60,906 bases of DNA from Glycomyces lechevalierae (GTDB taxonomy: Bacteria; Actinomycetota; Actinomycetes; Mycobacteriales; Micromonosporaceae). A program made the translations under genes and the position numbers. How positions within the stretch are numbered: the stretch's first letter is position 1; the number at the start of each line of letters is the position of its first letter. Shown piece by piece: positions 24,331-33,325 of the stretch. The notes below the pieces were generated by a model, which saw only the letters and a program-made list of their open reading frames with translations, searched no databases and had not been told where the DNA came from. The DNA is taken from contig NZ_JAPZVQ010000015.1 in the NCBI RefSeq assembly GCF_027622945.1, positions 38,017 through 98,922 on the forward strand, given 5' to 3'.

Positions 24331-26763
24331 TCAGGTCCAGGTCTTCTCGACGTGGGATCCCTTGGCGTCCTTGGTGACCCGGAACCGCACCGGGACCCGT
24401 TCGGCGAGTTCGGCGACGTGCGTCACCAGGCCGACCGTGCGGCCCGCGGAGAGCGTCAGCGCCTCAAGCGTCGTCGCGACCGCGTCCAGCGTCTCCGGGT
24501 CCAAGGTCCCGAAGCCCTCGTCGAGGATGATCGACTCCAGGCTCGCCCCGTGCCGCGACAGGCTCGCCAACTGATCGCTCAATGCGAGCGCCAGCGAGAG
24601 CGAGGCCGCGAAGGTCTCGCCGCCGGACAGGCTCCGCGCCGGGCGCGGCATGTCCGCGTCATGATGATCGACCACCCAGAAGTCCTGCTCGCGGTAGACC
24701 AGGTCGTACTGTCCGCCCGTGATCCGGTTGAGCATCACCGTCGCACCGGCCACCAGCTCGTCGAGCGCCTCGCTGAGCAGCCACTCCATGAACTTCCGCG
24801 CATCGAGGTGCCTCGCGAGCTCCTTCGCCACCAGCGCCTCGCCCGCGAAGCGCCGCATCTCGGCGTCGAGGTCGATGCGCCGCTTCCGCGCCTCGGTGAG
24901 CGCGGCCGCATCGGCCCGCGCCACCTCCACGGCGGTCGCGTGCCGCGCCACGTAATCCCCGCCGGTGCCGTTGCGCGGCACTTCGACGTTGAACTCGCCC
25001 AAGGCGAACCGGAGTTCCCCGCGCAACGTCTCGGCGCGGCCGTCGAGGCCCGCGAGCTCGGTGCGGGCGGCCTCGCGTTCGGTTCCGGCACGTTCGAGGG
25101 ACGCTTCGGCCCACGCGACGAGCGCCTTCCAGCTCGCGGCCAGCTCGTCCCCGGCGGCGGGCGGGCCGAGCACGGCCACCTGGTCGCGGGCGTGCTGGAA
25201 CTCCTTCCACGCCCGCTGCTGCCGCTCGTCGGCGGTCGCCTTGCGCTTCTCGGCCTCGCGCAGCGCCCGCCGCGCGGCCTTGAGGGCCGCGCCGGTGCCC
25301 GCGAGCTGCTGCCGGGCCTCTTCCGAGTTCGCTCGCTGCTGCTGCAGCACAACGGGTTCGGGGACGTTCTCGAGCTTCTTCTTCAGCCGCCGCTCGGCGA
25401 GCTGCAGCTCGGTGAGCCGCTCCTCGTAGTTCTCGAGCTTCGTCTGGATCGCCACCACCGCGGCCTGCGCGTCTCGGAACTCCACTGTGGCCGTACGGGA
25501 GGCTTCTTCCGCCTGCTGCATGGACTCCGAGAGGTCGTGTTCGGGCACCTCGTCCACGGGACGGTCGCAGACGGGGCATTCGTCGCCCACTTCCAGTCCC
25601 GCCCTGAGGGTCCCGGCGAGTTCGGCCATGCGGATCTTGTGGAGCACCGCGTGCTGGATCTCGACCTCTTCCGAGGCGGCCTCTTCGAGTTCTTTCGCCT
25701 CGGCGAACTGGTCGCGCAGCTCCTCGGTGAGTTCGAGGCCGGTCTTGAGTTTCGCCTCGGTCTCGGCGAGTTCGGCCCAGGCCTTGAGCTGCCGTTCGAT
25801 CAGGCCGAGGTCGAGTCCGTCCAGTTCGGACCGCAGTCGCTCGTCCTCGGTCTCGGTGGCCTCGACTTCGGCCGCCTTCTCGGCGACGGCGCTCGCCGCG
25901 GCGGCGACCTGCGCGGCGATGTCCGCGACCCCGGACGGCTGCTTGATGTAGGTGAGCGAGGCGAGGTTCGCCTCGGCCTCGTTGAGCCGGCGCCGGGCGG
26001 TCTCGACGGCCGCGGCGAGGCCGTCGAGCGCGTTCGACTTGTCCCGCACCGGTTCCGAGAGCTTCTCGAGGCGCTCGACGCGTTCGGCGGCGTGCCTGAT
26101 CTGCTCCTCGGTGACGGGCGCGATGCCCGCGAGCTGCGTCTCGTACGCCTGGCGCTTCGCGTCCGCGTCGACGAAGCGGGTGCGGGCGCGCTGCTGGATC
26201 GCGCGGTACACGCTGTGGCCGAGCAGGTTCTCGAGGATGTTGCGCCGGTCCGCCGAGGAGGCGCGCAGGAACTCCGCGAACTCGCCCTGGGGGAGGAGCA
26301 CGCACTTCGTGAACTGCTCGAACGGCAGGCCGATGATGCGCTCGGCGGCGAAGTTGACCTCGTTCGGGCTGCCGCCCAAGGCCTTCCCGAGGCCTTCGAC
26401 GAGCTCGGTGTCCTCGGCGGGGTTCACGCCCTCGGGCAGCTGCTCCATCGCGGCCGTGGTGGTCTTGACCTTGCCGTTGCGGTCGCGCTTCAGGATGCGG
26501 GTCGCCACGTAGTGCTGCCCGGCGGCGCTGAACACCAGCCGCACCCGTCCCTCCACTGAGGACGGCGCGAGGGAGTTCTGTGTCGCGGACTTGGGCCAGC
26601 GCGGCGTGCGGCCGTACAGCGCGAAGCAGATCGCGTCGAGCACGGTGGACTTGCCGGCGCCGGTGGGACCGGTGAGGGCGAAGAACTCCGCGTCGGTGAA
26701 GTCGAAGGTCTCGGACCCGGTGTAGGAGCCGAAACCCTGGAGGTCGAGTCGGATGGGCCGCAT
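24331..26763 (-). CDS. sbcC: Rad50-like exonuclease subunit SbcC
   Basis: ATPase subunit of the SbcCD complex that opens hairpins and processes DNA ends. The 810-residue protein has Walker A TGPTGAGKST (residues 31-40), two coiled-coil arms and a zinc hook CPVCDRP near residue 396. The ABC signature LSGGETFAASLSLALALSDQL precedes Walker B IILDEGFGTLD near residue 740. The arms are short: E. coli SbcC is 1048 residues and Rad50 is longer. It starts at ATG 26763, sharing one base with the sbcD stop. Confidence 0.95.
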   Translation of the reverse strand: MRPIRLDLQGFGSYTGSETFDFTDAEFFALTGPTGAGKSTVLDAICFALYGRTPRWPKSATQNSLAPSSVEGRVRLVFSAAGQHYVATRILKRDRNGKVKTTTAAMEQLPEGVNPAEDTELVEGLGKALGGSPNEVNFAAERIIGLPFEQFTKCVLLPQGEFAEFLRASSADRRNILENLLGHSVYRAIQQRARTRFVDADAKRQAYETQLAGIAPVTEEQIRHAAERVERLEKLSEPVRDKSNALDGLAAAVETARRRLNEAEANLASLTYIKQPSGVADIAAQVAAAASAVAEKAAEVEATETEDERLRSELDGLDLGLIERQLKAWAELAETEAKLKTGLELTEELRDQFAEAKELEEAASEEVEIQHAVLHKIRMAELAGTLRAGLEVGDECPVCDRPVDEVPEHDLSESMQQAEEASRTATVEFRDAQAAVVAIQTKLENYEERLTELQLAERRLKKKLENVPEPVVLQQQRANSEEARQQLAGTGAALKAARRALREAEKRKATADERQQRAWKEFQHARDQVAVLGPPAAGDELAASWKALVAWAEASLERAGTEREAARTELAGLDGRAETLRGELRFALGEFNVEVPRNGTGGDYVARHATAVEVARADAAALTEARKRRIDLDAEMRRFAGEALVAKELARHLDARKFMEWLLSEALDELVAGATVMLNRITGGQYDLVYREQDFWVVDHHDADMPRPARSLSGGETFAASLSLALALSDQLASLSRHGASLESIILDEGFGTLDPETLDAVATTLEALTLSAGRTVGLVTHVAELAERVPVRFRVTKDAKGSHVEKTWT

Positions 26764-27917
26764 CAGGCCTCCTCGGTGACGGTCTGGGTGTCTTCGTAGA
26801 GCTGCGCGAAGAGCTTGGTGACGGCGGGGTCGTCGTGCTGGTGCTCGGTGAGGTAGGCGGCGAAGAGGTCGCCGGGGCTGCGTCCGGAGCGCCGTTCGCG
26901 CGGTTTCGCGTCGTCGGCGCGCATCACGGGGTCGATGTGGATCTGGACGGCGCGGGGGAAGAGGTCGGCGACCTCGCCGCGGAGTCCGGCGCGGGCGGGT
27001 TCGGTGACGAAGACGCGCAGCCAGGCGCGTTCGTCCACTTTGGCCTTGGCGAGGTGTTCGAGGGTGCCGCGCACGGTCTGGAGCGGCACGGCCGCGGTGA
27101 GCGGGACGGTGCGGGGGCGGGCGGGGACGCCGGGGGCGACGTCGACGATGGCGACGCTGGGCGTGTGGTCCTCTTCGCCGAAGTCGACGGCGAGCGGCCC
27201 GCCGGAGTAGCGGATCGGGCAGGGCCCCTGGATCGCCTGGGCCTTGTGCAGGTGTCCCAGGGCCACATAGGAAGTGGTGGGCGGGAAGATCGCGGCGGGG
27301 ACGGCGTAGTCGGCGACGGTGTGGACCTCGCGTTCGCCGCCGCCCACTTTGCCGCCGACGACGGTGAGGTGTCCGGTGAAGAGGTTCACGGTGTCGGCGG
27401 TGAAGTCGTGGGTGAGCGCGGAGACGAGGCGGCGCAGGTGGTCGGCGTAGTTCGCTTCGGCCCCGGCGGCGCCGAGTTCGAAGAGTTCGGCGGCGCGCAC
27501 GGCGTGCCGCTGGGCGATGAACGGGAGGGCGGCGCAGCGCCAGCGTTCGCCGCTCGCGGTCTCCCCGGTGACGAGGTGGTCGGAGGCCTTGCCGAGGGAG
27601 CCGCGCAGGTGGATGCCGGCGGCGTGGGCCCAGTGGCGCAGGGCCTCGAGGGCTTTGCCGTTGTCGTGGTTGCCGGCGATGACGACGACTTCGGCGCCGG
27701 TGCCGCGCAGCGCGGACAGGGCGGAGAAGAGGAGCCGCTGGGATTCGGCCGAGGGCGAGGCGGTGTCGAAGAGGTCGCCGGCGACGATGACGAGGTCGAC
27801 GGCTTCGTCGCGGGCGATGTCGACCATCTGCTTGAAGACGGCGCGCTGCTCGTCGAGGCGCGAGCGGCCCTTCATGGTGACGCCGACGTGCCAGTCGGAC
27901 GTGTGGAGAATCCGCAA
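26763..27917 (-). CDS. sbcD: Mre11-like exonuclease subunit SbcD
   Basis: Manganese-dependent nuclease partner of SbcC. The 384-residue protein has the calcineurin-type metal motifs: LHTSDWHVG (Asp 8, His 10), VIVAGDLFD near residue 42, VIAGNHDNG near residue 79, and the histidine motifs LFTGHLTV and ALGHLHK. C-terminal capping region from about 290. It is the upstream gene of an sbcD-sbcC pair that overlaps by one base (TGATG). herA begins 34 bp downstream on the map and is transcribed first, so herA-sbcD-sbcC looks like one operon. Confidence 0.95.
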   Translation of the reverse strand: MRILHTSDWHVGVTMKGRSRLDEQRAVFKQMVDIARDEAVDLVIVAGDLFDTASPSAESQRLLFSALSALRGTGAEVVVIAGNHDNGKALEALRHWAHAAGIHLRGSLGKASDHLVTGETASGERWRCAALPFIAQRHAVRAAELFELGAAGAEANYADHLRRLVSALTHDFTADTVNLFTGHLTVVGGKVGGGEREVHTVADYAVPAAIFPPTTSYVALGHLHKAQAIQGPCPIRYSGGPLAVDFGEEDHTPSVAIVDVAPGVPARPRTVPLTAAVPLQTVRGTLEHLAKAKVDERAWLRVFVTEPARAGLRGEVADLFPRAVQIHIDPVMRADDAKPRERRSGRSPGDLFAAYLTEHQHDDPAVTKLFAQLYEDTQTVTEEA

Positions 27918-27951
27918 GGCTTGCTCCTCTGGACGGTCTGGTGGCCCGACT

Positions 27952-29679
27952 CTAGAACGGGATGTCGTCTTCGTCGTCCCCGGCGAGGTCGAACGGGTCG
28001 ACCTTCGCGGTGGGGGACATGGCGCGGCCCGACCGCGCGGTGGGGGCCGGGGCCGACCCGGCCTCGGCGGGGCGGGTGGCCCAGGCGGGGAACGGGAAGT
28101 TCACCACGAGCGGCACGGGGAGTTCGGGCTGGGCCACGAACATCGTGCCGGGTTTGGCCATGAGCACGCGCATGCGCTGGGCCTGCGTGAGGAACCCGTA
28201 CTCGGGGCGGGTCGCCTCGGCGGCGTCGAGGCGGCCGACGACGCGGATCGCGGAGTTCGAGGCGATGCGCCGCTCCACTTCGGACGCGGTCTGCTGGGCG
28301 CCGATGAGGATGACGCCGAGGGAGCGTCCGCGTTCGGCGATGTCGAGCAGGATGTCCTTGATGGGGCTGGTGCCCTCGCGCGGCGCGTACTTGTTGAGCT
28401 CGTCGAGGACGACGAACTGGAGCGGGCGGGCGGTGCCGGCCTTCTCCTTGCGCTCGAACTCGGTGCGGAGCACGACGCCGACGACGAAGCGCTGCGCCCT
28501 GTCCGGCAGGTTGTGGAGGTCGACGACGGTGACCTGGGCGTCCGAGGTGAGCACGGCGCCCTTCGGCGGGAGGTCGCCGCGGATGAGCCGCCCGATGTCG
28601 CGCCCGGAGGCGATGAGGCGGCGGATGAACGCGTTCACGGTGCCGAGGCCGATCGCCGAGCCGGCCCATTCGGTGCGGGTCTCGTCGTCGGAGAGGCGTT
28701 CGCAGATGAGGTCGACGAGGTCGCGGTAGCTGGTGAGCAGCTGCCCGTCGACGCTGATGGCGCCGTTGTCCTTGGGGCGGGCCTCTTTGCGGAGGCGGGC
28801 GGCGACCTGGTGGACGACCATCGTGTACTGCTGGCGGTCGTCGTCGCCGTCGGCGAACACGAACGGCAGCAGGCTGAGCTGGCAGAATTCGGCGAGCGTC
28901 CAGTAGAACGCGTCCACCCCGGTCGAGCGGCAGGCCACGTCGGGGATGCCGTTGGCGTCGCCTTCGCGGGGCGGCGCGAGGACCTCCACGGATTTGAACG
29001 CGCCGGGCTCCATGCCGAGACGGCGGTAGGAGTCGCGCACGGTCTCGTCGATCTTGGTGTTGTCGTGGTCGAGGAGCAGCAGGTCCTCGCCCTTGACGTT
29101 GAAGATGAGCGCCTTCGTGTTCGCGGCCTCCGCGCCGAGCGCGCCGGAGTGCAGGAGCGAGTAGAGCATCCAGGTCGCGAACGAGGTCTTCGTGGCGACG
29201 CCGGAGATGCCCGAGATGGAGACGTGCGCGCCGCGCGTGCCGTCGAGGAAGTCCGGGTTGAGGAACACCGGCTGCCCGTCCCGCGAGAACCCGAGGGGCA
29301 CTTGGCGGGCCATGCCGTCGAAGTAGAGGGCCCGGTCGCGGTCCTCGCCGGCGGCGCGCTGCACCTCGGCGCCCGGGCGCGGCGGCACGAACACCTCGGG
29401 TTCGACGCGCGTCACCGTGACCTCGGCGGCCTCCTGCACCTGCGCGGGCAGCAGGCCCCCGGCGATGTCGAACACGTCCGAGTCGAACTGCGCCCCTTCG
29501 TGACGCGAGCGCACCGAGGTGACCACGCCGGAGATGCGGACCGTGCCGACCCCGGGCACCTGGCGCTCGGTGGTGAGCACGTCGTCGAGCTGGGCGTACG
29601 CCTCCGGTCCGACGCCGACCCAGAACGACAGGGGCGTCGCGTCCTCCGTGCCGAGCACCCGGCCCACCGATTCACTCAT
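27952..29679 (-). CDS. herA: HerA-like DNA translocase/ATPase
   Basis: HerA forms a hexamer that threads DNA for NurA. The 575-residue protein has an N-terminal HAS-barrel-like strand region (VGRVLGTEDATPLSFWVGV), then the P-loop SGISGVATKTS (residues 156-166). This keeps Lys 164 and Thr 165 but lacks the Gly that normally precedes the Lys. Walker B is FVVLDELNKY near residue 420, followed by an arginine-bearing GRSLGVILIGAQQTASEV. The C-terminal tail (about 535-575) is Ala/Pro-rich and ends in an acidic DDEDDIPF, reminiscent of SSB tips. Its first bases overlap the stop of the upstream RibD-like gene by eight, and sbcD-sbcC follow. Confidence 0.85.
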   Translation of the reverse strand: MSESVGRVLGTEDATPLSFWVGVGPEAYAQLDDVLTTERQVPGVGTVRISGVVTSVRSRHEGAQFDSDVFDIAGGLLPAQVQEAAEVTVTRVEPEVFVPPRPGAEVQRAAGEDRDRALYFDGMARQVPLGFSRDGQPVFLNPDFLDGTRGAHVSISGISGVATKTSFATWMLYSLLHSGALGAEAANTKALIFNVKGEDLLLLDHDNTKIDETVRDSYRRLGMEPGAFKSVEVLAPPREGDANGIPDVACRSTGVDAFYWTLAEFCQLSLLPFVFADGDDDRQQYTMVVHQVAARLRKEARPKDNGAISVDGQLLTSYRDLVDLICERLSDDETRTEWAGSAIGLGTVNAFIRRLIASGRDIGRLIRGDLPPKGAVLTSDAQVTVVDLHNLPDRAQRFVVGVVLRTEFERKEKAGTARPLQFVVLDELNKYAPREGTSPIKDILLDIAERGRSLGVILIGAQQTASEVERRIASNSAIRVVGRLDAAEATRPEYGFLTQAQRMRVLMAKPGTMFVAQPELPVPLVVNFPFPAWATRPAEAGSAPAPTARSGRAMSPTAKVDPFDLAGDDEDDIPF

Positions 29680-30418
29680 CGGTCGATCCTCGCAGATACC
29701 GCAGGATGAGGTTCCCCCCGGCTTCGATGACGTGTCGCAGCTCCAGGGGCCGCGCCTCGGCCGCGGCGCGGCCTTCGGCGACGCGCACGGGACCGGCGCC
29801 GACCAGCAGCGGCGAGATCGTCAGGTCGAGTTCGTCGGCGAGGTCGTCGGCGATGAGGTCGCCGAAGACGCGGGGCCCGCCCTCGCAGAGGATCTGGCGC
29901 AGCCCGCGCCCGCGCAGGGCCGCGACCGCGGCCGGGAGGTCCACGGCTCCGGTGCCCGCGGCGACCACGTCGGCGACCTCCCGGAACGGTTCGAGCTGCG
30001 TCTCGGGCAGGTCGGCCGGGACGACCACGATCGGGCGGCGCGGCGCCTCCGTGAAGATCCCCGCCTCCGGGTCCAGCCCGGCGAGGCTGCGCGAGACGAC
30101 GGCCATGACCGGCACCTCCGGCAGGCCCTGCGCGCGGCGCCAGGCCATCCGCTCGGCGGAGAGGACCAGCGGCCCGTACCCTTCGGCCGCAACCGTTCCC
30201 GAGCCCGCCAGGAGCACGTCGCAGCGCGCCCGCAGGACCTTGAACACCCGCTTGTCCTCTTCACCCGAAAGGGGACCGGAGAGGCCCTCCAGGGTCGCCG
30301 CGCCGTCCGCGCTGGAGACGAAGTTGACCCGCAGCCAGTCGGCGGCGGGCGGCGCGTACGCCGCGTAGACCTCGTCGTCGGTCATCTCATCGAGTTTTCG
30401 GAACCGCACCTCTGCCAC
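29672..30418 (-). CDS. RibD C-terminal (dihydrofolate reductase-like) reductase
   Basis: A 248-residue single-domain reductase of the DHFR-like superfamily. Seen motifs are LRVNFVSSADGAATLEGLSG near residue 26, DVLLAGSGTVAAEGYGPL near 64 and the NADPH-binding ILCEGGPRVFGDL near 178. It lacks the N-terminal deaminase domain of full RibD. Relatives are annotated as pyrimidine reductases of riboflavin synthesis or as F420/NADPH reductases. I start it at GTG 30418 because the residues upstream lack family similarity and overlap the fragment of a PIN toxin on the other strand. Its stop overlaps herA by eight bases, so it may be the first gene of the herA-sbcDC operon. Confidence 0.82.
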   Translation of the reverse strand: MAEVRFRKLDEMTDDEVYAAYAPPAADWLRVNFVSSADGAATLEGLSGPLSGEEDKRVFKVLRARCDVLLAGSGTVAAEGYGPLVLSAERMAWRRAQGLPEVPVMAVVSRSLAGLDPEAGIFTEAPRRPIVVVPADLPETQLEPFREVADVVAAGTGAVDLPAAVAALRGRGLRQILCEGGPRVFGDLIADDLADELDLTISPLLVGAGPVRVAEGRAAAEARPLELRHVIEAGGNLILRYLRGSTDE

Positions 30419-30502
30419 GGCAAGAAGGTAGCCCACGGCCCCGACATCGATATCACAGCTCCCGACGGTGACCTTGAGACCGCGCACCGGACCCGCAAGG
30501 AT

Positions 30503-30670
30503 CACGACGGTTTGGAACTCGATCTCGCCGACACGGTCGGCGTCGCGCTGGCGGGACGGTACGGCGTCAACAGGATCTTTACGCTCGACCAGCGGGACTT
30601 CCGCGCGATCAAGCCGCTCACCCCGGGGTTCGACGCGTTCGAGATCCTGCCGTTCGACCGAAGCCACTGA
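30503..30670 (+). pseudogene. Fragment of a PIN-domain (VapC-like) toxin
   Basis: About 55 residues ending at a stop: LADTVGVALAGRYGVNRI, then FTLDQRDFRAIKPLTPGF, then FEILPFDRSH. This is the C-terminal half of a PIN domain, with the acidic residues of ADTV and TLDQRDF at the usual places. The N-terminal half (first catalytic Asp) is absent; that position is occupied by the RibD-like gene on the other strand. No antitoxin is present. The fragment is less GC-rich than its neighbours. It reads as the remains of an acquired toxin-antitoxin pair. Confidence 0.6.
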
Positions 30671-30686
30671 GCGCAAGGCGAACCGT

Positions 30687-32006
30687 TCAGTCCCCGAGGA
30701 CCCGCTCCAAGTACGGGTTCGAGAAGCGCCGGTCGGGATCGACCTCTTTCCTCACCGCGAGGAAGTCGTCGAAATGCTCGTACAGGTCGCCCAGCCGCTC
30801 GGCGTCCAGCGCGTGCATCTTCCCCCAGTGCGGGCGCCCGCCCGCCGCGTCGAAGATCGCCGCGCAGTCCTTGAAGTACGGCTCGTGGTCGTGCCGGTGG
30901 TACTGGTGCACCGCAACGTACGCCGTCCGCCGGCCCTGCGCCGTCGAGAGCCAGATGTCGTCCGCGGCCGCGAACCGCACCTCCACCGGGAACGACACCA
31001 GGTGCCGCTCCCGCTCCACCGTCGCCTGCAGCTCCCGCAGCACCCCTGGCAGCGCCTCCCGCGGCAGCGCGTACTCCATCTCCCGGAACACCACCGACCG
31101 CGGCGACGCGAAGACCCGGTGCGACACGTCCGTGTACTCCCGCGCGCTCCACACCCGGCCCGCCAACCTGTTCAGCTTCGGCACCATGGCCGGGAACCGC
31201 ACGCCCACCCGGTTGCTCGCCTCGAACAGCGTGTTCTCGGTGAAACCCTCGCTCCACCAGTACGACAGGCGGCTCGGCGCCCGGCTCGGCTCCGACATCG
31301 CGTACCGGTTGTTCCGCTTCGTCAGCGTCCGCGCCGTGTGCGGGAACCAGTAGAACTCGAAATGGTCGTTCTCCGAGACGAGCTCGTCCAGGTTGTCCAG
31401 CACCGTGTCCAGCCGCTCCGGCCGCTCGACCGCCTTCAACCGGAACGCCGGCACGCACTGCAGCGTCACCTCGATAATCACCCCGAGCGCCCCCAGCCCC
31501 AGCCGGGCCGCCGCGAACAACTCCGGCCGCTCGAACTCCGTACAATGTACGACCGAGCCGTCCGCGAGGATCAGCTTCAACCCCTTGACCTGCCACGCGA
31601 ACCCCCGGTACCGGTCACCGGTGCCGTGCGTCCCCGTCGAGATCGCCCCCGAGATCGTCTGCCGGTCGATGTCGCCCATGTTCTCCAGCGCCAGCCCGTG
31701 CGCGTCGAGGACCTCGTTCAACCGCCACAGCGGCATCCCCGCCTCCACCGTCACCAGCCCCGACCGCGGATCCACCGCCACGACCTGGTCGAGACCGCCC
31801 ATGTCGACCTGCACGCCGTCCGCCACCGCGATCCCGCTGAACGAATGCCCCGCCCCGACCGCCTTCACCCGCAACCCGTCCGCGGCCGCCGCGGCCACCG
31901 CCGCGGCCAGCTCCTCCACCCCCGCGGGCCTGACGGTGCGGGCGGGGTCGGCGGTCTCGGTGCCCGACCAGTTCTGCCAGATCGAGGATCCCACGGCAGC
32001 TCCCAT
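30687..32006 (-). CDS. FAD-dependent D-arabinono-1,4-lactone oxidase family protein
   Basis: A 439-residue oxidase of the VAO/ALO family. The N-terminal FAD domain (PCMH fold) has KAVGAGHSFSGIAVADG, whose His is the usual covalent flavin site, then ENMGDIDRQTISGAISTGTHGTG. The C-terminal cap/ALO domain carries EFYWFPHT and ends in RRFSNPYLERVLG, typical of aldonolactone or alditol oxidases. ATG 32006 has CCGGAG six bases upstream; an upstream ATG at 32051 is less likely. It is divergent from the PLP enzyme gene, a pairing common in actinobacteria. Confidence 0.88.
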   Translation of the reverse strand: MGAAVGSSIWQNWSGTETADPARTVRPAGVEELAAAVAAAAADGLRVKAVGAGHSFSGIAVADGVQVDMGGLDQVVAVDPRSGLVTVEAGMPLWRLNEVLDAHGLALENMGDIDRQTISGAISTGTHGTGDRYRGFAWQVKGLKLILADGSVVHCTEFERPELFAAARLGLGALGVIIEVTLQCVPAFRLKAVERPERLDTVLDNLDELVSENDHFEFYWFPHTARTLTKRNNRYAMSEPSRAPSRLSYWWSEGFTENTLFEASNRVGVRFPAMVPKLNRLAGRVWSAREYTDVSHRVFASPRSVVFREMEYALPREALPGVLRELQATVERERHLVSFPVEVRFAAADDIWLSTAQGRRTAYVAVHQYHRHDHEPYFKDCAAIFDAAGGRPHWGKMHALDAERLGDLYEHFDDFLAVRKEVDPDRRFSNPYLERVLGD

Positions 32007-32084
32007 AGCTACTCCGGTTGAATGTGAGGCGAACTTCACGGTAGCTTTCATCTAACCCCAAATACGCTGCCGAAGGGAAGTCGG

Positions 32085-33317
32085 ATGGGCCACCAGCGAA
32101 TCAGCGGGGCCGACGCCCCCGCCGCGCTCGAACACCGCTTCGCCGAACTCGGCCGCGCCACGGCCGGGCTCCAACCCCCGTTCGCCGTCGTCGACCTCGC
32201 CGCCTTCGACACCAACGCGGCCATCCTGCGCCGCAACGCCATCGGCAAACCCCTCCGCCTCGCCAGCAAGTCCCTGCGCTGCCGCGCCCTCATGCGCCGC
32301 GCCCTCGCCCAACCCGGCTTCAAAGGCATCCTCGGCTTCACCCTCCCCGAAGCCCTGTGGCTGGCCGAGGAGTTCGAGGACATCGTCGTCGCCTATCCGA
32401 CAGCCGACACCGACGCGCTGCGCGCGCTGGCCGCCGACGACGAGCTCGCCCGCCGCGTCACCCTCATGGTCGACTCGGTCGAGCACCTGGACTTCCTACG
32501 TTGCCACGTCGAACCGAACCCGTCCCGGCCGCTGCGCCTCTGCCTCGAACTCGACGTCTCGCTCGAACTCCTCGGCGGCCGCGTCCACATCGGCGCGCAC
32601 CGCTCCCCGGTCCGCACCCCCGAACACGCACTCGACATGGCCCACGAGATCGACAAGCGCCCAGGCGTCGACCTCGTCGGCATCATGGGCTACGAAGGCC
32701 AGATCGCGGGCGTCCAGGACGCCTTCTCCGCCGCCGCCCTGAAATCCCCGCTCGTGCGGCTCATGCAGCGCGTCTCCCGCATCGAACTCGCCGAACGCCG
32801 CGCCGAGGCCGTCGCCGCCGTGCGCAGCGTCGCCGACCTCGAATTCGTCAACGGCGGCGGCACCGGCTCCGTCATCTCCACCGCCGCCGACCCGTCCGTC
32901 ACCGAGATCGCCGCCGGCTCCGGCCTGTACTCGCCCGCCCTCTTCGACGGCTACCGGTCGATCCGCCCGATCCCCGCCGCGTTCTTCGCACTGCCGGTGG
33001 TCCGGCGCCCGCGCCCGGGCATCGTCACCGCCCTCGGCGGCGGCTGGATCGCCTCGGGCGCGCCTGGCCCCGACCGGCTCCCCAAACCCACCTTCCCCGC
33101 CGGGATGCGCTTCTCGAAGACCGAAGGCGCAGGCGAGGTCCAGACCCCGCTCAAGGGCCGCGCGGCCGACGGCCTCGCCATCGGCGACCGGGTCTGGATG
33201 CGCCACGCCAAAGCCGGCGAACTCGCCGAGCGCGTCAACACGATCCACCTCGTCCGGAACGGCGAACTCGTCGACGAGGTCCCCACCTACCGCGGCGAAG
33301 GCCACGCCTTCGCCTGA
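32085..33317 (+). CDS. PLP-dependent amino acid deaminase/aldolase (alanine racemase fold, type III)
   Basis: A 410-residue type III PLP enzyme related to D-threonine aldolase and D-serine dehydratase. PFAVVDLAAFDTNA opens the barrel, and RLASKSLRCRAL near residue 63 holds the Schiff-base Lys. GGGTGSVISTAADPSVTEI near residue 263 binds the phosphate, and the C-terminal beta domain closes with GDRVWMRHAKAGELAERVN. The reaction is probably deamination or retro-aldol cleavage of a beta-hydroxy-D-amino acid, but the substrate is unproven. It stands divergent to the ALO-family gene with 78 bp between the chosen starts and ends in a strong hairpin. Confidence 0.85.
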   Translation: MGHQRISGADAPAALEHRFAELGRATAGLQPPFAVVDLAAFDTNAAILRRNAIGKPLRLASKSLRCRALMRRALAQPGFKGILGFTLPEALWLAEEFEDIVVAYPTADTDALRALAADDELARRVTLMVDSVEHLDFLRCHVEPNPSRPLRLCLELDVSLELLGGRVHIGAHRSPVRTPEHALDMAHEIDKRPGVDLVGIMGYEGQIAGVQDAFSAAALKSPLVRLMQRVSRIELAERRAEAVAAVRSVADLEFVNGGGTGSVISTAADPSVTEIAAGSGLYSPALFDGYRSIRPIPAAFFALPVVRRPRPGIVTALGGGWIASGAPGPDRLPKPTFPAGMRFSKTEGAGEVQTPLKGRAADGLAIGDRVWMRHAKAGELAERVNTIHLVRNGELVDEVPTYRGEGHAFA

Positions 33318-33325
33318 GCGCCGCA

